DNA of 22,228 nt from JAEUSE01 sp964648985 (GTDB lineage: Bacteria; Patescibacteriota; Doudnabacteria; UBA920). The notes under the pieces are model-generated. The model saw only the letters and a list, made by a program, of their open reading frames with translations. It did not search any database and was not told the origin of the DNA. The DNA is taken from positions 1 through 22,228 of the forward strand of contig CAZYMS010000021.1 in the NCBI GenBank assembly GCA_964648985.1, read 5' to 3'. Position numbers and translations under genes: made by a program. Positions 7,707 to 15,163 of this stretch are shown one piece after another; position 1 is the first letter of the stretch, and each line of letters begins with the position of its first letter.

Positions 7707-7734
7707 TTGACCCGGGACAGGCGAATGGTATACT
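7707..7734 (+). promoter_or_regulatory. Strong promoter of the major pilin gene
   Basis: TTGACC at 7707-7712 and TATACT at 7729-7734 have a 16-base spacer, with an extended -10 TG at 7726-7727. Transcription would start near 7741, giving a leader of about 54 bases. It is among the best promoters in the window, fitting a highly expressed structural pilin. Confidence 0.75.
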
Positions 7735-7794
7735 TAAAGCAAGAGAATTCTCAATCTCTAAAATTAAATTTTACGCAACCAGCGAGGATTGGGG

Positions 7795-8226
7795 GTGAAT
7801 ACATTGATTCGAAACAAAACTTCACAAAAAGGATTTACGCTTATTGAATTGTTAGTCGTTATTGCCATCATTGGTCTCTTGGCGTCCGTGGTGTTGCTTT
7901 CCCTGAATTCAGCACGCCAAAAGTCTAGGGATGCAAAGCGTTTGGCAGATATGCGTCAGTTGGCTTCTGCATTGGAGCTTTACTACAACGACTATAGCGG
8001 TTATCCTGCTGCCTCAGGGACTACTCCGGCAAACCTTAATCCAAACTATATTGGTGCTTTGCCTGCAGCCCCTACTCCTGCCGATGGTACTTGTGCAACT
8101 GGAAGTAACACATACACTTATACTTCGAGTGGTGTGACTACATACAGTTATACATTCTGTTTGGGTGCTGCTACTGGTGGCTACTCTGCAGGTGTACGTA
8201 CCTTGTCTCCGTCAGGTATACAGTAA
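7795..8226 (+). CDS. pilA: Major type IV prepilin
   Basis: This is the probable main structural pilin. From the GTG at 7795 the product is 143 residues. GAGG at 7784-7787 lies 7 bases before this GTG and decides the start over an in-frame TTG at 7789. The leader of 13 residues ends QKG, with cleavage expected before FTLIELLVVIAIIG; Glu5 of the mature protein is present. The hydrophobic helix runs to about residue 38, followed by the amphipathic helix and a compact Tyr/Thr/Gly-rich head with one cysteine pair (C100 and C122) that could form the D-loop disulfide. The mature chain is about 130 residues. It has its own promoter and terminator, as expected for a subunit needed in excess. The C-terminal half resembles the protein encoded at 10401-10808. 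Confidence 0.95.
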   Translation: MNTLIRNKTSQKGFTLIELLVVIAIIGLLASVVLLSLNSARQKSRDAKRLADMRQLASALELYYNDYSGYPAASGTTPANLNPNYIGALPAAPTPADGTCATGSNTYTYTSSGVTTYSYTFCLGAATGGYSAGVRTLSPSGIQ

Positions 8227-8245
8227 GCGCTCATAAGGCTTTCTG

Positions 8246-8284
8246 AAAACCAGGGTTTCCATATTGGAAACCCTGGTTTTTTTT
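8246..8284 (+). terminator. Strong intrinsic terminator after pilA
   Basis: A perfect 15-bp stem (8246-8260 with 8266-8280) and 5-base loop are followed by eight T (8277-8284). It isolates the pilin as a single-gene transcript. Confidence 0.93.
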
Positions 8285-8309
8285 ATGCAATTTTTACCGG
8301 TCACTGGTG

Positions 8310-8315
8310 TATACT
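8310..8315 (+). promoter_or_regulatory. -10 element abutting the Wzy-like gene
   Basis: TATACT at 8310-8315 is only 7 bases from the ATG at 8323, so transcription would begin on or next to the start codon, giving a leaderless message. A TG precedes the box directly. No convincing -35 is visible. There is no ribosome binding site. Confidence 0.5.
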
Positions 8316-8322
8316 ATATGTT

Positions 8323-10341
8323 ATGAAATATGGAATTTTAGATACAAAGAATCAGTTATTTAGCCGCATGCGCACTGCAGTCTCAATTGCAAGGCAGGGT
8401 TTCCGCGATGAGCCGGTTTGGGCGTGTGTACTTGCCCTCGTAGTTCTTGTGCCACTCGTTTTTAATTTGTGGTATATAGAGCAGTACGACACTGTAAAAT
8501 ATGGATTGGCAGTCATCTTAATTGCTGCAGCGTGTTTGTATACTGCACGCAGGAAAGCGTGGCGTATTTCCGTGGATCCTAGGCAATATAAAGTCACCCT
8601 TATAGCAGCGGGGCTATTTTTAGGTTGGTCCATTGTTGCAACCGTTTTCGCGATAGACCACCTCTACGCAGTAGTGGGTTTTTATAATCGGCTTACCAGT
8701 AGCCTTACATTTCAATGTATATTTGTAGCGTTAATTCTGTTTATTGTCGGTTTTACCAGGAATCAGCGTAAAACGCTTATGCAGGTAGCGTGTAGCGTCG
8801 CCATAGTCGCGTCGCTCTGGAGCATACTGCAAACCATTGGTGTTGGATACTATGATGCTTTCACAGATTTGGTCTGGTATAGAGCCCCAGGGCTTTTGGG
8901 GAACCCTAACTTTTCGAGTATGTATTTTGTAGTGTTGCTCCCATTTGCAATGTGGTTCGTCGGTATAAGCAAAAGTCGTTTGGCTCGTATTTGGTTTGCT
9001 CTTGGTTCGGTATTTCTCATGTTTGCTGTTATTCTCAGTAGTAGCCGCGGCGCATTACTTGCGGCAGTGTGCGTAGCAGTGGGTGGTATTGGTATGGTAT
9101 GGATATATCAAATCCATGCTCGTAAAAAGTTGTTCCTTGCTTTGTGTTTTGTGGTTCTGGCCATTGGTCTGAATATATGGTTTGGGGCTGCCACGAGACC
9201 GCAGATTTGGCAGCAAACAGCCAAGCTTTCAGACTCGAATATTCAAGATCGGTTCGCAATTTGGAATGTCGCTACTCGTGCCATTATGCACAGGCCGTTG
9301 GTAGGAACGGGTCTTGGTAATGCACTGTATGCATTTGAGCAGGAGCGTGGACCTGAGTTGTTCACTGATGCGGTGTACGATGACGTACATAATTTTATAT
9401 TACAATGGGCAGTGACAGGCGGTGTGCCGTTAGCCTTATTCGGTCTCTTACTTATTGGCTGGGCTACATATTGTGGTGTTCGCAGGGTGCGTGCGGGGAG
9501 CAGCCAAGACATTGCGTTGCTCCTTTCGCTCGGGGCCTGGATCGTTGCTGCGTCATTCACTCCTGTCTCCGTACCTAATTTTCTTATACTCGCTGTTATT
9601 CTTGGCTTATTATTATCTGGCTCTGAAGAAAGGGCGGTACCATTTTCTTCTCCACTTGCTTTTTTGGGTACCTTAGGAGCGGTTATTGTGGTTGTTCTGG
9701 CATTGGCATTTCTTGCTGGTGAATTATTTTCCGGGGTAGGAGTTCATGCATATCGCTCCGGCAACTATCTCACTGCAGAAAAAAGGCTTACGTGGGGCAC
9801 CCGACTTAATCCTACGAATCCTTATGCTTTATTCTTTTACGCAGGAAGCGTTCTTCAAAATAAACGTCCCCCTTCACGCCAAGAGCAGGTCGTACAAAGA
9901 ATGGCTAATCTCCACCCTGCCTTTAACAGGACGGCTATCTGGCTTGCACACCTGCACGCCTTGCAGTTTTATGAGCGGCCAGACTCTGAACGCTTACACC
10001 TCATTGGTAATGACTTAGAGCGCGCGGTGCGCCGTGAGCCGAACGTTCGACAGCATCGATATCTTCGCGCGCAATACTATGTACTGGCACAAAGATATGC
10101 GGACGCCAAGCGCGAAATGCTTATACAAGTCGCTCAGGACCCAAAATATTATCATGGGTGGCTTATGCTGGCTAAGATTTATCAACTTGAAAATAATCCA
10201 CAAAAGTTTGCATATGCTTTAATGCAGGCGAGAGGCATGTCTCAGGACACACTAGTATATAAGCTTTTGTTCATTACCCGGCATGAACCAGATGTGAGTA
10301 AAATCCCACTCGATATACCGAATCTTCTTGGTGCCTTGTAA
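8323..10341 (+). CDS. Wzy/O-antigen-ligase-like membrane protein with C-terminal helical repeat domain
   Basis: The 672-residue product has about a dozen membrane helices in residues 30-470 and a soluble helical, TPR-like tail (about 475-650). Family hallmarks of the Wzy_C superfamily are present: GNPN at 193-196, SSSRG at 239-243, RFAIWNVATRAI from 310, GTGLGN at 328-333 and the loop DDVHNFILQWAVTGG near 353-367 with His356. These enzymes move a lipid-linked glycan onto an acceptor (lipid A core, another repeat unit, or a pilin as in PglL/TfpO). Its position between pilA and pilD suggests pilin glycosylation, but the acceptor is inferred. It could equally be a surface polysaccharide polymerase. 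A -10 box immediately upstream implies a leaderless transcript. Confidence 0.85.
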   Translation: MKYGILDTKNQLFSRMRTAVSIARQGFRDEPVWACVLALVVLVPLVFNLWYIEQYDTVKYGLAVILIAAACLYTARRKAWRISVDPRQYKVTLIAAGLFLGWSIVATVFAIDHLYAVVGFYNRLTSSLTFQCIFVALILFIVGFTRNQRKTLMQVACSVAIVASLWSILQTIGVGYYDAFTDLVWYRAPGLLGNPNFSSMYFVVLLPFAMWFVGISKSRLARIWFALGSVFLMFAVILSSSRGALLAAVCVAVGGIGMVWIYQIHARKKLFLALCFVVLAIGLNIWFGAATRPQIWQQTAKLSDSNIQDRFAIWNVATRAIMHRPLVGTGLGNALYAFEQERGPELFTDAVYDDVHNFILQWAVTGGVPLALFGLLLIGWATYCGVRRVRAGSSQDIALLLSLGAWIVAASFTPVSVPNFLILAVILGLLLSGSEERAVPFSSPLAFLGTLGAVIVVVLALAFLAGELFSGVGVHAYRSGNYLTAEKRLTWGTRLNPTNPYALFFYAGSVLQNKRPPSRQEQVVQRMANLHPAFNRTAIWLAHLHALQFYERPDSERLHLIGNDLERAVRREPNVRQHRYLRAQYYVLAQRYADAKREMLIQVAQDPKYYHGWLMLAKIYQLENNPQKFAYALMQARGMSQDTLVYKLLFITRHEPDVSKIPLDIPNLLGAL

Positions 10342-10350
10342 GTAAGGGGC

Positions 10351-10380
10351 CGGACATTTACCTTAATTATGTGATATGCT
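10351..10380 (+). promoter_or_regulatory. Putative promoter of the pilin-like gene and pilD
   Basis: CGGACA at 10351-10356 and the extended -10 TG-A-TATGCT (TG 10372-10373, hexamer 10375-10380) have an 18-base spacer. Transcription would start near 10387, giving a leader of about 14 bases before the ATG at 10401. Confidence 0.45.
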
Positions 10381-10400
10381 TAACATATAAATACCATAGT

Positions 10401-10808
10401 ATGGATATTCAGATTCAACCACAATATGTGCGAGCATCAATAATATTTGTCATAATCTTCTTTGTATTTCTGACAAGTTTGTTTGGTTTCCGGGCTGGGA
10501 GAGATTTAGCAAAGTCAAGGGCAACTCTTAATACAGTGCATACTACTCTCAGAGGGTTTGATTATTTTTTTAGCGATCAAGATCGGTATCCAAGCCCTGT
10601 TGAGTTCTTGGACCCTAATATCTTGGGGGTCTATCTTTCTCCGGTGCCTGGTCCAAACTTTGCCTCTAAGCAATGTCCCACTACTACTACGTACGATACC
10701 TTTGACCAGCGAAGCTTTGTCTATACCTATTGTTTACCACGCGCGTTGGGCGATCAAGCAGCTGGTTTGCATACATTGACTGAACGTGATATTCCAACCT
10801 GGAAGTAG
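10401..10808 (+). CDS. Pilin-like membrane protein lacking a prepilin cleavage motif
   Basis: From the ATG at 10401 the product is 135 residues with one membrane helix at about 12-29 and a following amphipathic helix. The region from about residue 50 parallels the major pilin: a helix then (D)xDRYPSP against YNDYSGYPAA, a PN-LG-YL element against PNYIGALP, a cysteine pair (C92 and C111), YTYC against YTFC, and a closing GLHTLT against GVRTLS. However the N-terminus MDIQIQPQYVRASIIF has no G-F-T-x-x-E processing site and no Glu5, so it should keep its membrane anchor and not be cleaved. It may be a pilin-fold platform or capping partner. It is followed 64 bases later by pilD. Similarity was judged by eye. 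Confidence 0.8.
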   Translation: MDIQIQPQYVRASIIFVIIFFVFLTSLFGFRAGRDLAKSRATLNTVHTTLRGFDYFFSDQDRYPSPVEFLDPNILGVYLSPVPGPNFASKQCPTTTTYDTFDQRSFVYTYCLPRALGDQAAGLHTLTERDIPTWK

Positions 10809-10833
10809 TGTATGGTAAGAGAATAATGTACTA

Positions 10834-10851
10834 ACCTACCATGCGGTAGGT
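10834..10851. other. Small hairpin in the pilD leader
   Basis: Seven-bp arms 10834-10840 and 10845-10851 enclose a four-base loop (ATGC). There is no T-run, so it is not a standard terminator. It lies 21 bases before the pilD ATG and could affect its translation. Confidence 0.5.
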
Positions 10852-10872
10852 CTTGCATGTCATTTTGTTTGT

Positions 10873-11661
10873 ATGGTTATCCTTTTTTTTCTATTCGGCC
10901 TTATTATTGGTAGTTTCTTAAATGTAGTCATTCTGCGGCTACCTTCAGATAAAAGTCTTAGTGGTAGGTCAGGATGTCCTCAATGCGGGCGGCAATTAGG
11001 CGCGGGGGACTTAATTCCGCTAATAAGCTTTGTTTTTTTAGGAGGTAAGTGCAGAGGTTGCCGGAAACCTATTTCGCTACGGTATCCAATAATAGAGCTT
11101 GTGGCTGGCCTGGGGTTCGCTGGGGGAGTATTAGCTTTTCCCCCAAGTTCGCTCGTGAATGTATTGCATTTGGCTTTATTTTTAGTCATATTTTGTATTG
11201 GGCTTGTAACATTTGTAGTAGACCTAGAGCACTATCTTATTTTAGATATAGTGACTGGTTTTGGTGCCATCTCTGTGTTGTTACTCCAAATTGCTCTGGA
11301 TATTGCCACGCGCCATTCGTTATGGGGAGGTGGCGCGGCAACCAGTAGCGCATTGCTCGGAGCCATACTCGGCGTGCTGCCATTTTTATTGCTATGGTTT
11401 GTATCAAGAGGGAGGTGGCTTGGGTTCGGTGACGTAAAATATATGGTTTTTATGGGACTCAGTCTGGGGGTTTCGCTTGTTTGGGTAGGAATCCTGCTTA
11501 GTTTTTGGGTTGGGGCCCTTATCTCTCTTCCACTCTTGCTTTTGGGTAGCAAGAAAATGACCAGCAAATTACCGTTTGGTACTTTTCTAGTTATTGGCCA
11601 GTTGATTGCGTTTTTGTGGGGCCAGCATCTTGTTACTTGGTACTGGAACCTTCTGGTGTAA
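10873..11661 (+). CDS. pilD: Prepilin peptidase (type IV leader peptidase) PilD
   Basis: PilD is a polytopic aspartyl protease that removes prepilin leaders and usually N-methylates the new N-terminus. The 262-residue product opens with the family signature FFLFGLIIGSFLNVVILRLP. The zinc-binding methylase domain is present, with CPQC at 35-38 and CRGC at 60-63. The catalytic aspartates are Asp117 (VVDLEHYLI) and Asp187 in the GFGDVK motif (184-189). About seven membrane helices cover residues 70-260. It should process the major pilin and the four pseudopilins downstream, all having G at -1. The ATG at 10873 has no Shine-Dalgarno. Confidence 0.96.
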   Translation: MVILFFLFGLIIGSFLNVVILRLPSDKSLSGRSGCPQCGRQLGAGDLIPLISFVFLGGKCRGCRKPISLRYPIIELVAGLGFAGGVLAFPPSSLVNVLHLALFLVIFCIGLVTFVVDLEHYLILDIVTGFGAISVLLLQIALDIATRHSLWGGGAATSSALLGAILGVLPFLLLWFVSRGRWLGFGDVKYMVFMGLSLGVSLVWVGILLSFWVGALISLPLLLLGSKKMTSKLPFGTFLVIGQLIAFLWGQHLVTWYWNLLV

Positions 11662-11707
11662 AGGGCTTTACCTGCGCCTCGTTTACAAGGTTTGATTCCC
11701 AGTGGGT

Positions 11708-11736
11708 TTGTATTTGTGGTGAATTTTACCTATACT
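11708..11736 (+). promoter_or_regulatory. Putative promoter of the minor pseudopilin operon
   Basis: TTGTAT at 11708-11713 and TATACT at 11731-11736 are separated by 17 bases. Transcription would start near 11743, about 17 bases before the ATG at 11760. Confidence 0.5.
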
Positions 11737-11759
11737 ACTAACAGGTTTGTACTGTTCCC

Positions 11760-12431
11760 ATGAAACACATACTAAAAAATATACACTCACTAATAAATAA
11801 TTCACTATGCGCGCCACTCGTAAGCCGTGGAAATAGTCAACAAGGCTTTACCCTTATAGAGCTGCTCGTAACATTGGCAATTCTGGCAATTTTTTATGGA
11901 CTCATAATCACTAATTTTGCCTATTGGCGTGGACCACAATACGTAAAGGTGAGCGGAAATGAATTGGCGACTACTATTAACCGTTTACACTCAAATGCTT
12001 TGAGCGCACGCAGTGTTGCGGGTAACCCGGCGAAGTATTTTATATTACAGCTTACATCGGGAACCTCCGCAACGAGTTACGTAATGCAGGCTATATCGGC
12101 AGGAAGCACTCAAGACTTGTTTACCAATCCTCTCGAAACTTTCAAAATTCAAGGGGGTGCTTATATTCAAAGTCTGCGCCTTACGGACAAAGGAGCTGTG
12201 GTGACAACACCGGGGTGTGTACAGGTGGTATTTGCTCTTCCTTTTGGTAGGGCATATCTTGATGGCGGTTGCTCATTTGGTACTGGTAGTGGTCAAACTA
12301 TTTCTAAGACGCAAAGCCAACTTGATGCTTTTGCAAACGCCAAACTCGACGTAGTTATAGGTAGGGCAGGCACCAGTACTATCCGTACTGTATCCATTGA
12401 TGGTATCTCGGGCAAGGTAGATGTTCAATAG
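11760..12431 (+). CDS. GspH/FimT-like minor pseudopilin
   Basis: The 223-residue product has a long 29-residue leader ending QQG, cleavage expected before FTLIELLVTLAILAIFYG, with Glu5 intact. The mature chain of about 194 residues has a beta-rich head of the GspH/FimU type (for example VQVVFALPFGRAYLDGG and a closing TIRTVSIDGISGKVDV, a typical GspH C-terminal strand ending IxxxGxxxI/V). Minor pseudopilins of this kind prime fibre assembly or sit at the tip. It is first in a run of four pseudopilin genes and is followed by the next after only 2 bases. Confidence 0.88.
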   Translation: MKHILKNIHSLINNSLCAPLVSRGNSQQGFTLIELLVTLAILAIFYGLIITNFAYWRGPQYVKVSGNELATTINRLHSNALSARSVAGNPAKYFILQLTSGTSATSYVMQAISAGSTQDLFTNPLETFKIQGGAYIQSLRLTDKGAVVTTPGCVQVVFALPFGRAYLDGGCSFGTGSGQTISKTQSQLDAFANAKLDVVIGRAGTSTIRTVSIDGISGKVDVQ

Positions 12432-12433
12432 CT

Positions 12434-13120
12434 ATGAAATCTAATATAAGACAATTAAGAAATAGTAAAGGTCAAACTCTGGTAGAAACAGTAGTAGGTA
12501 TTTTTGTTTTAACAGTTGGCATTAGTACTGCCCTTGGGCTTGCGGTTTCCATGTTTAATGCTTCTACCAGCGCAGTAAAGCAAGTGGTGGGGGCTGGGCT
12601 AGCCAGAGAAGGGGCAGAGGCAATATTTAATATTCGCGCTACAAACTGGCTTAAGGGCCAAACTGTAGGGACTTGTTATAATTATTCCAACCCAGGAGGG
12701 AACGATGCGGTGTGTCATCAGGATTGGCTCAATCCAGGTACGAGTGGCTCATACAATATTTCGGCCGCTGGCAGCTATACTATAGATCAGAACACAACCG
12801 GTAATGATACGCAGAATTACTGGATCTTGAATGTGCAAGGTGCAAGTCCGAACTATAGATTGTATTATGACGCGGCTGCCTCAACGGGGGTACTTTATAA
12901 AACCTCAGCAGCAAGTGCAGTGCCATCGGACTACTATAGAGAAATCGTTATTGCGCTGGAAACTCCCGCGTACTACCAGGCAAGTATTGGTAATAGACTA
13001 AAGGTAACATCCCGGGTCTGGTGGAATGATAAAGGTTGCCCTACTTCGGCCACGTGGCCAAGTTCTGGTAAGTGTCGTATTGAGCTTGTTACCTATCTAA
13101 CGAATTGGAGAAACTATTAG
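12434..13120 (+). CDS. PilV-like minor pseudopilin
   Basis: The 228-residue product has a 13-residue leader ending SKG and a hydrophobic helix with the pattern QTLVETVVGIFVLTVGISTALGLAV. The first mature residue would be Gln rather than the usual Phe; Glu5 is present. The phrase xxLVETVVAxxIL is characteristic of PilV/GspI-type pseudopilins. The head has four cysteines (in TCYNYS, AVCHQDW, KGCPT and GKCRIEL) that could form two disulfides. It starts 2 bases after the previous stop, so translation is probably coupled. The exact subfamily is inferred from motif and gene order. Confidence 0.83.
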   Translation: MKSNIRQLRNSKGQTLVETVVGIFVLTVGISTALGLAVSMFNASTSAVKQVVGAGLAREGAEAIFNIRATNWLKGQTVGTCYNYSNPGGNDAVCHQDWLNPGTSGSYNISAAGSYTIDQNTTGNDTQNYWILNVQGASPNYRLYYDAAASTGVLYKTSAASAVPSDYYREIVIALETPAYYQASIGNRLKVTSRVWWNDKGCPTSATWPSSGKCRIELVTYLTNWRNY

Positions 13121-13128
13121 CATAAGAG

Positions 13129-13235
13129 CTTCTAGCTGCTAGGTTCTAGCTCCTAGAATATAGACATGAAATATTCTTACAAAAGAAAATCAAATATTCG
13201 TCTAGCAGCGAGCAGCTATAAGCTAGCAGCTAATA
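13129..13235. repeat. Heptamer-repeat quasi-palindrome enclosing the start of the PilW-like gene
   Basis: The left arm 13129-13163 is five 7-base units of form NNNCTAG (CTTCTAG, CTGCTAG, GTTCTAG, CTCCTAG, AATATAG). The right arm 13201-13235 is five units (TCTAGCA, GCGAGCA, GCTATAA, GCTAGCA, GCTAATA) and lies inside the coding region. The arms are largely complementary. An inner 6-bp stem, 13156-13161 with 13171-13176, puts the ATG (13166-13168) in a 9-base loop. Confidence 0.82.
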
Positions 13236-13858
13236 ACGGTTTTACTCTCATGGAGGTTATGGTTTCTGTAACCATTTTTGCTTTCGCAATTACCCTTATG
13301 ATGAGTTTATTTAACTATACCTTGAAAATTTACCGTCGTGTTGAAGCACAGCGTCAGGTGTCTCAGAGCGTACGCACTACCATGGAGTTTCTGGTTAAGG
13401 AGATTAGAAATGGCAAAGTAGACTACAGCGTGCAAGATGGAGTTTTGGTTACCGCCCCGCTCGCTCCCTGTAACGGCCCTGGGCTTACTACGAGCCCCAC
13501 TCAAAGCAATTTTGGTCAGGACTCTTATAGCACTCTTAGCACCTCTCTGGCCCTTACCAACATTGATGGAGAACGAGAGTGTGTATACTGGGATCCTACT
13601 TCGAAGAATTTGTTTTTAAAGAAAGAAGGTGTTGCAAGCGTTGCGCAATTAAATCCTCCTGCAGTAACCCTGGATCTCTTTAAGCTATACATTCGTCCGC
13701 TTCGAGATCCGTTCATGGATAGTCCGAAATTGGTAGAGAAGGAACCAGTGGTGACCATAGTTGCTCAGGTGACAGTACGGCTCCCTACCGGTGAGGTTCG
13801 AACAGTTCCTTATCAAACTTCTGTATCTACTTATATATATGATATCCCTAGCCAATAA
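13166..13858 (+). CDS. PilW-like minor pseudopilin
   Basis: The 230-residue product has a 25-residue leader ending NNG, with cleavage expected before FTLMEVMVSVTIFAFAITLMM; Glu5 is present. The FTLMEVMVSxxIF signature and the following RQVSQSVRTTMEFLVKEIRNG helix are typical of PilW/GspJ-type pseudopilins. The leader residues 10-23 (NIRLAASSYKLAAN) are encoded by five 7-base repeat units, so part of the signal peptide looks repeat-derived. The start codon lies in the loop of a predicted hairpin, with no Shine-Dalgarno, which may restrain translation. The next gene overlaps its end by 20 bases, consistent with coupled translation. Confidence 0.87.
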   Translation: MKYSYKRKSNIRLAASSYKLAANNGFTLMEVMVSVTIFAFAITLMMSLFNYTLKIYRRVEAQRQVSQSVRTTMEFLVKEIRNGKVDYSVQDGVLVTAPLAPCNGPGLTTSPTQSNFGQDSYSTLSTSLALTNIDGERECVYWDPTSKNLFLKKEGVASVAQLNPPAVTLDLFKLYIRPLRDPFMDSPKLVEKEPVVTIVAQVTVRLPTGEVRTVPYQTSVSTYIYDIPSQ

Positions 13859-14642
13859 AAATATCCGTGCATCGTATCGTGCCTCAAGACAACAGGGAGT
13901 TACTTTGCTTTTATCCATTCTCTTGCTTGCGGCCATTACCACTATTGCTTTTAGTTTGGCAGTAGTTGGTTTTGCTGAAATTTCTACGTCCGACGACCTT
14001 GCTCGTACTGAACCTGTTTTGTATTACAGTTTAGGAGTAGCAGAAGAGGCAACCTATGGCATGAAGCGTGGCGAAGCTACCCTTAAGGCGAGTCTGGGTT
14101 CCGAGTGCGCGAGCAGTTTCGTAGCCTATCATATACAAACGCCCGACCTTATGTCTACTCAGACAAAAGTTTGTAACATAAGCCCAAGTAGCGGTGGGAT
14201 TGGTGTGACTGAAATAACAGTGCCGGTGAACACCTACTCTTCAGCTCCGCGAGTGTATGTATATGATCCTGCAACAAATAGCACAGATATAAGTGGCTAT
14301 ACTTCCATCGTTTTTAAAAAAACGAGTAATAATTTGGGCGTAGTGCGTGTCTATTTGTGCCCCCTGAGCGCGAACTGTGGCGATCCCACCTCTCCAAGTA
14401 ATCAAACTGCAGGGTGGTTAAATCCGTCTGGGACCCTGCTCGACTATAATACTCCTTCCTCAGCAATAACCGATGGGAAGCCTTACGAGATTGTATTCGT
14501 CAACTCGGGGAGTGCAAAAGAGTATGTAGAAATTACTACAGCCCCAAAAGGCTTGCCGTATCTTAATAAAGAGAGCGTGGAAATACAATCTGCGTATGGT
14601 CGCCTTATTAGGCGCATTAGGGTACTTGTGCCAACGAGTTAA
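13839..14642 (+). CDS. PilX-like minor pilin with atypical processing site
   Basis: From the ATG at 13839 the product is 267 residues; an in-frame upstream ATG at 13791 lies deep in the previous gene and is less likely. The leader MISLANKNIRASYRASRQQG would be cut before VTLLLSILLLAAITTIAFSLAVVG, so the mature N-terminus is Val and Glu5 is missing, as in PilX/GspK-type proteins (QxGxALLLxL). The head of about 225 residues has four cysteines (in GSECASS, TKVCNIS and YLCPLSANCGD) and a beta-rich pattern. It overlaps the PilW-like gene by 20 bases and closes the pseudopilin operon. A GspK role at the tip is plausible but not shown. Confidence 0.82.
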   Translation: MISLANKNIRASYRASRQQGVTLLLSILLLAAITTIAFSLAVVGFAEISTSDDLARTEPVLYYSLGVAEEATYGMKRGEATLKASLGSECASSFVAYHIQTPDLMSTQTKVCNISPSSGGIGVTEITVPVNTYSSAPRVYVYDPATNSTDISGYTSIVFKKTSNNLGVVRVYLCPLSANCGDPTSPSNQTAGWLNPSGTLLDYNTPSSAITDGKPYEIVFVNSGSAKEYVEITTAPKGLPYLNKESVEIQSAYGRLIRRIRVLVPTS

Positions 14643-14673
14643 GTAAATACAATATTGGCAATAAGTTATATCA

Positions 14674-14706
14674 AAAAAGCCACTACACCTCTTGTAGTGG
14701 CTTTTT
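14674..14706. terminator. Bidirectional intrinsic terminator between pilX-like and LysM genes
   Basis: A 14-bp perfect stem (14674-14687 with 14693-14706) and a 5-base loop have A-rich 5' and T-rich 3' sides, so the hairpin can stop transcription from both converging genes. It lies 31 bases after the pilX-like stop and 8 bases after the stop of the minus-strand LysM gene. Confidence 0.92.
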
Positions 14707-14713
14707 CTATTAT

Positions 14714-15091
14714 TTAGCGAGCAGGAACTTTTATAATTTCCCCGGCTTTTAACGCAAACGGGGGTTTAATATCGTTAAGCTGAGCAAGAGTTTCCGTGGG
14801 AATGCCTACTTTTTGACTAATGGTAAATAGCGTTTCTCCACGGGTTACTTTATAATCATCGAAAAGTAGCGGCGGTGTTTCCTCAGCATTGGCTGTTGTA
14901 GTGGCACCGAGTACGGATGGCTTTATCTGGTTTGCTAAGAGGTGATTAGTTCGGGTAATAATGCCTATGGAAACGAGTAAGCATGCCGTACCTATCATCC
15001 AAAAATAGGCGTTAGTATGTTGCCCTCTGCCCACGCTCCATTTAAGCCTTCTTGAGAGGCGAATTCGTTTTGTATTGTTTCCAAACCACAT
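14714..15091 (-). CDS. Small membrane-anchored LysM protein
   Basis: From the ATG whose first base is 15091 the product is 125 residues. A basic N-terminal region (KRIRLSRRLKW) is followed by one membrane helix at about residues 31-46, a linker of about 30 residues, and a C-terminal LysM domain: DDYKVTRGETLFTISQKVGIPTETLAQLN with the closing LKAGEIIKVP. LysM domains bind N-acetylglucosamine-containing glycans, usually peptidoglycan, so this is probably a wall-binding anchor. The frame is open upstream to 15202, but that part overlaps a likely -10 box (15110-15105) and the inverted repeat. It is convergent with the pilus operon and divergent from ligA. No catalytic domain is present. Confidence 0.85.
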   Translation of the reverse strand: MWFGNNTKRIRLSRRLKWSVGRGQHTNAYFWMIGTACLLVSIGIITRTNHLLANQIKPSVLGATTTANAEETPPLLFDDYKVTRGETLFTISQKVGIPTETLAQLNDIKPPFALKAGEIIKVPAR

Positions 15092-15104
15092 ATATCTACT
15101 TATA

Positions 15105-15110
15105 AGTATA
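15105..15110 (-). promoter_or_regulatory. -10 element of the LysM gene
   Basis: On the minus strand TATACT runs from 15110 to 15105, preceded directly by TG. Transcription would start near 15098, leaving a leader of only about 6 bases before the ATG at 15091. The -35 region (ATGCAG at 15133-15128, 17-base spacing) is weak. Confidence 0.45.
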
Positions 15111-15163
15111 CAATGTTTACCCATATTCTGCATGGGGATAAGTAAATAAAGCGACACTAATAA

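Noticed and set aside
10834..10851. Terminator upstream of pilD
   Set aside because: The stem is short and has no T-run after it.
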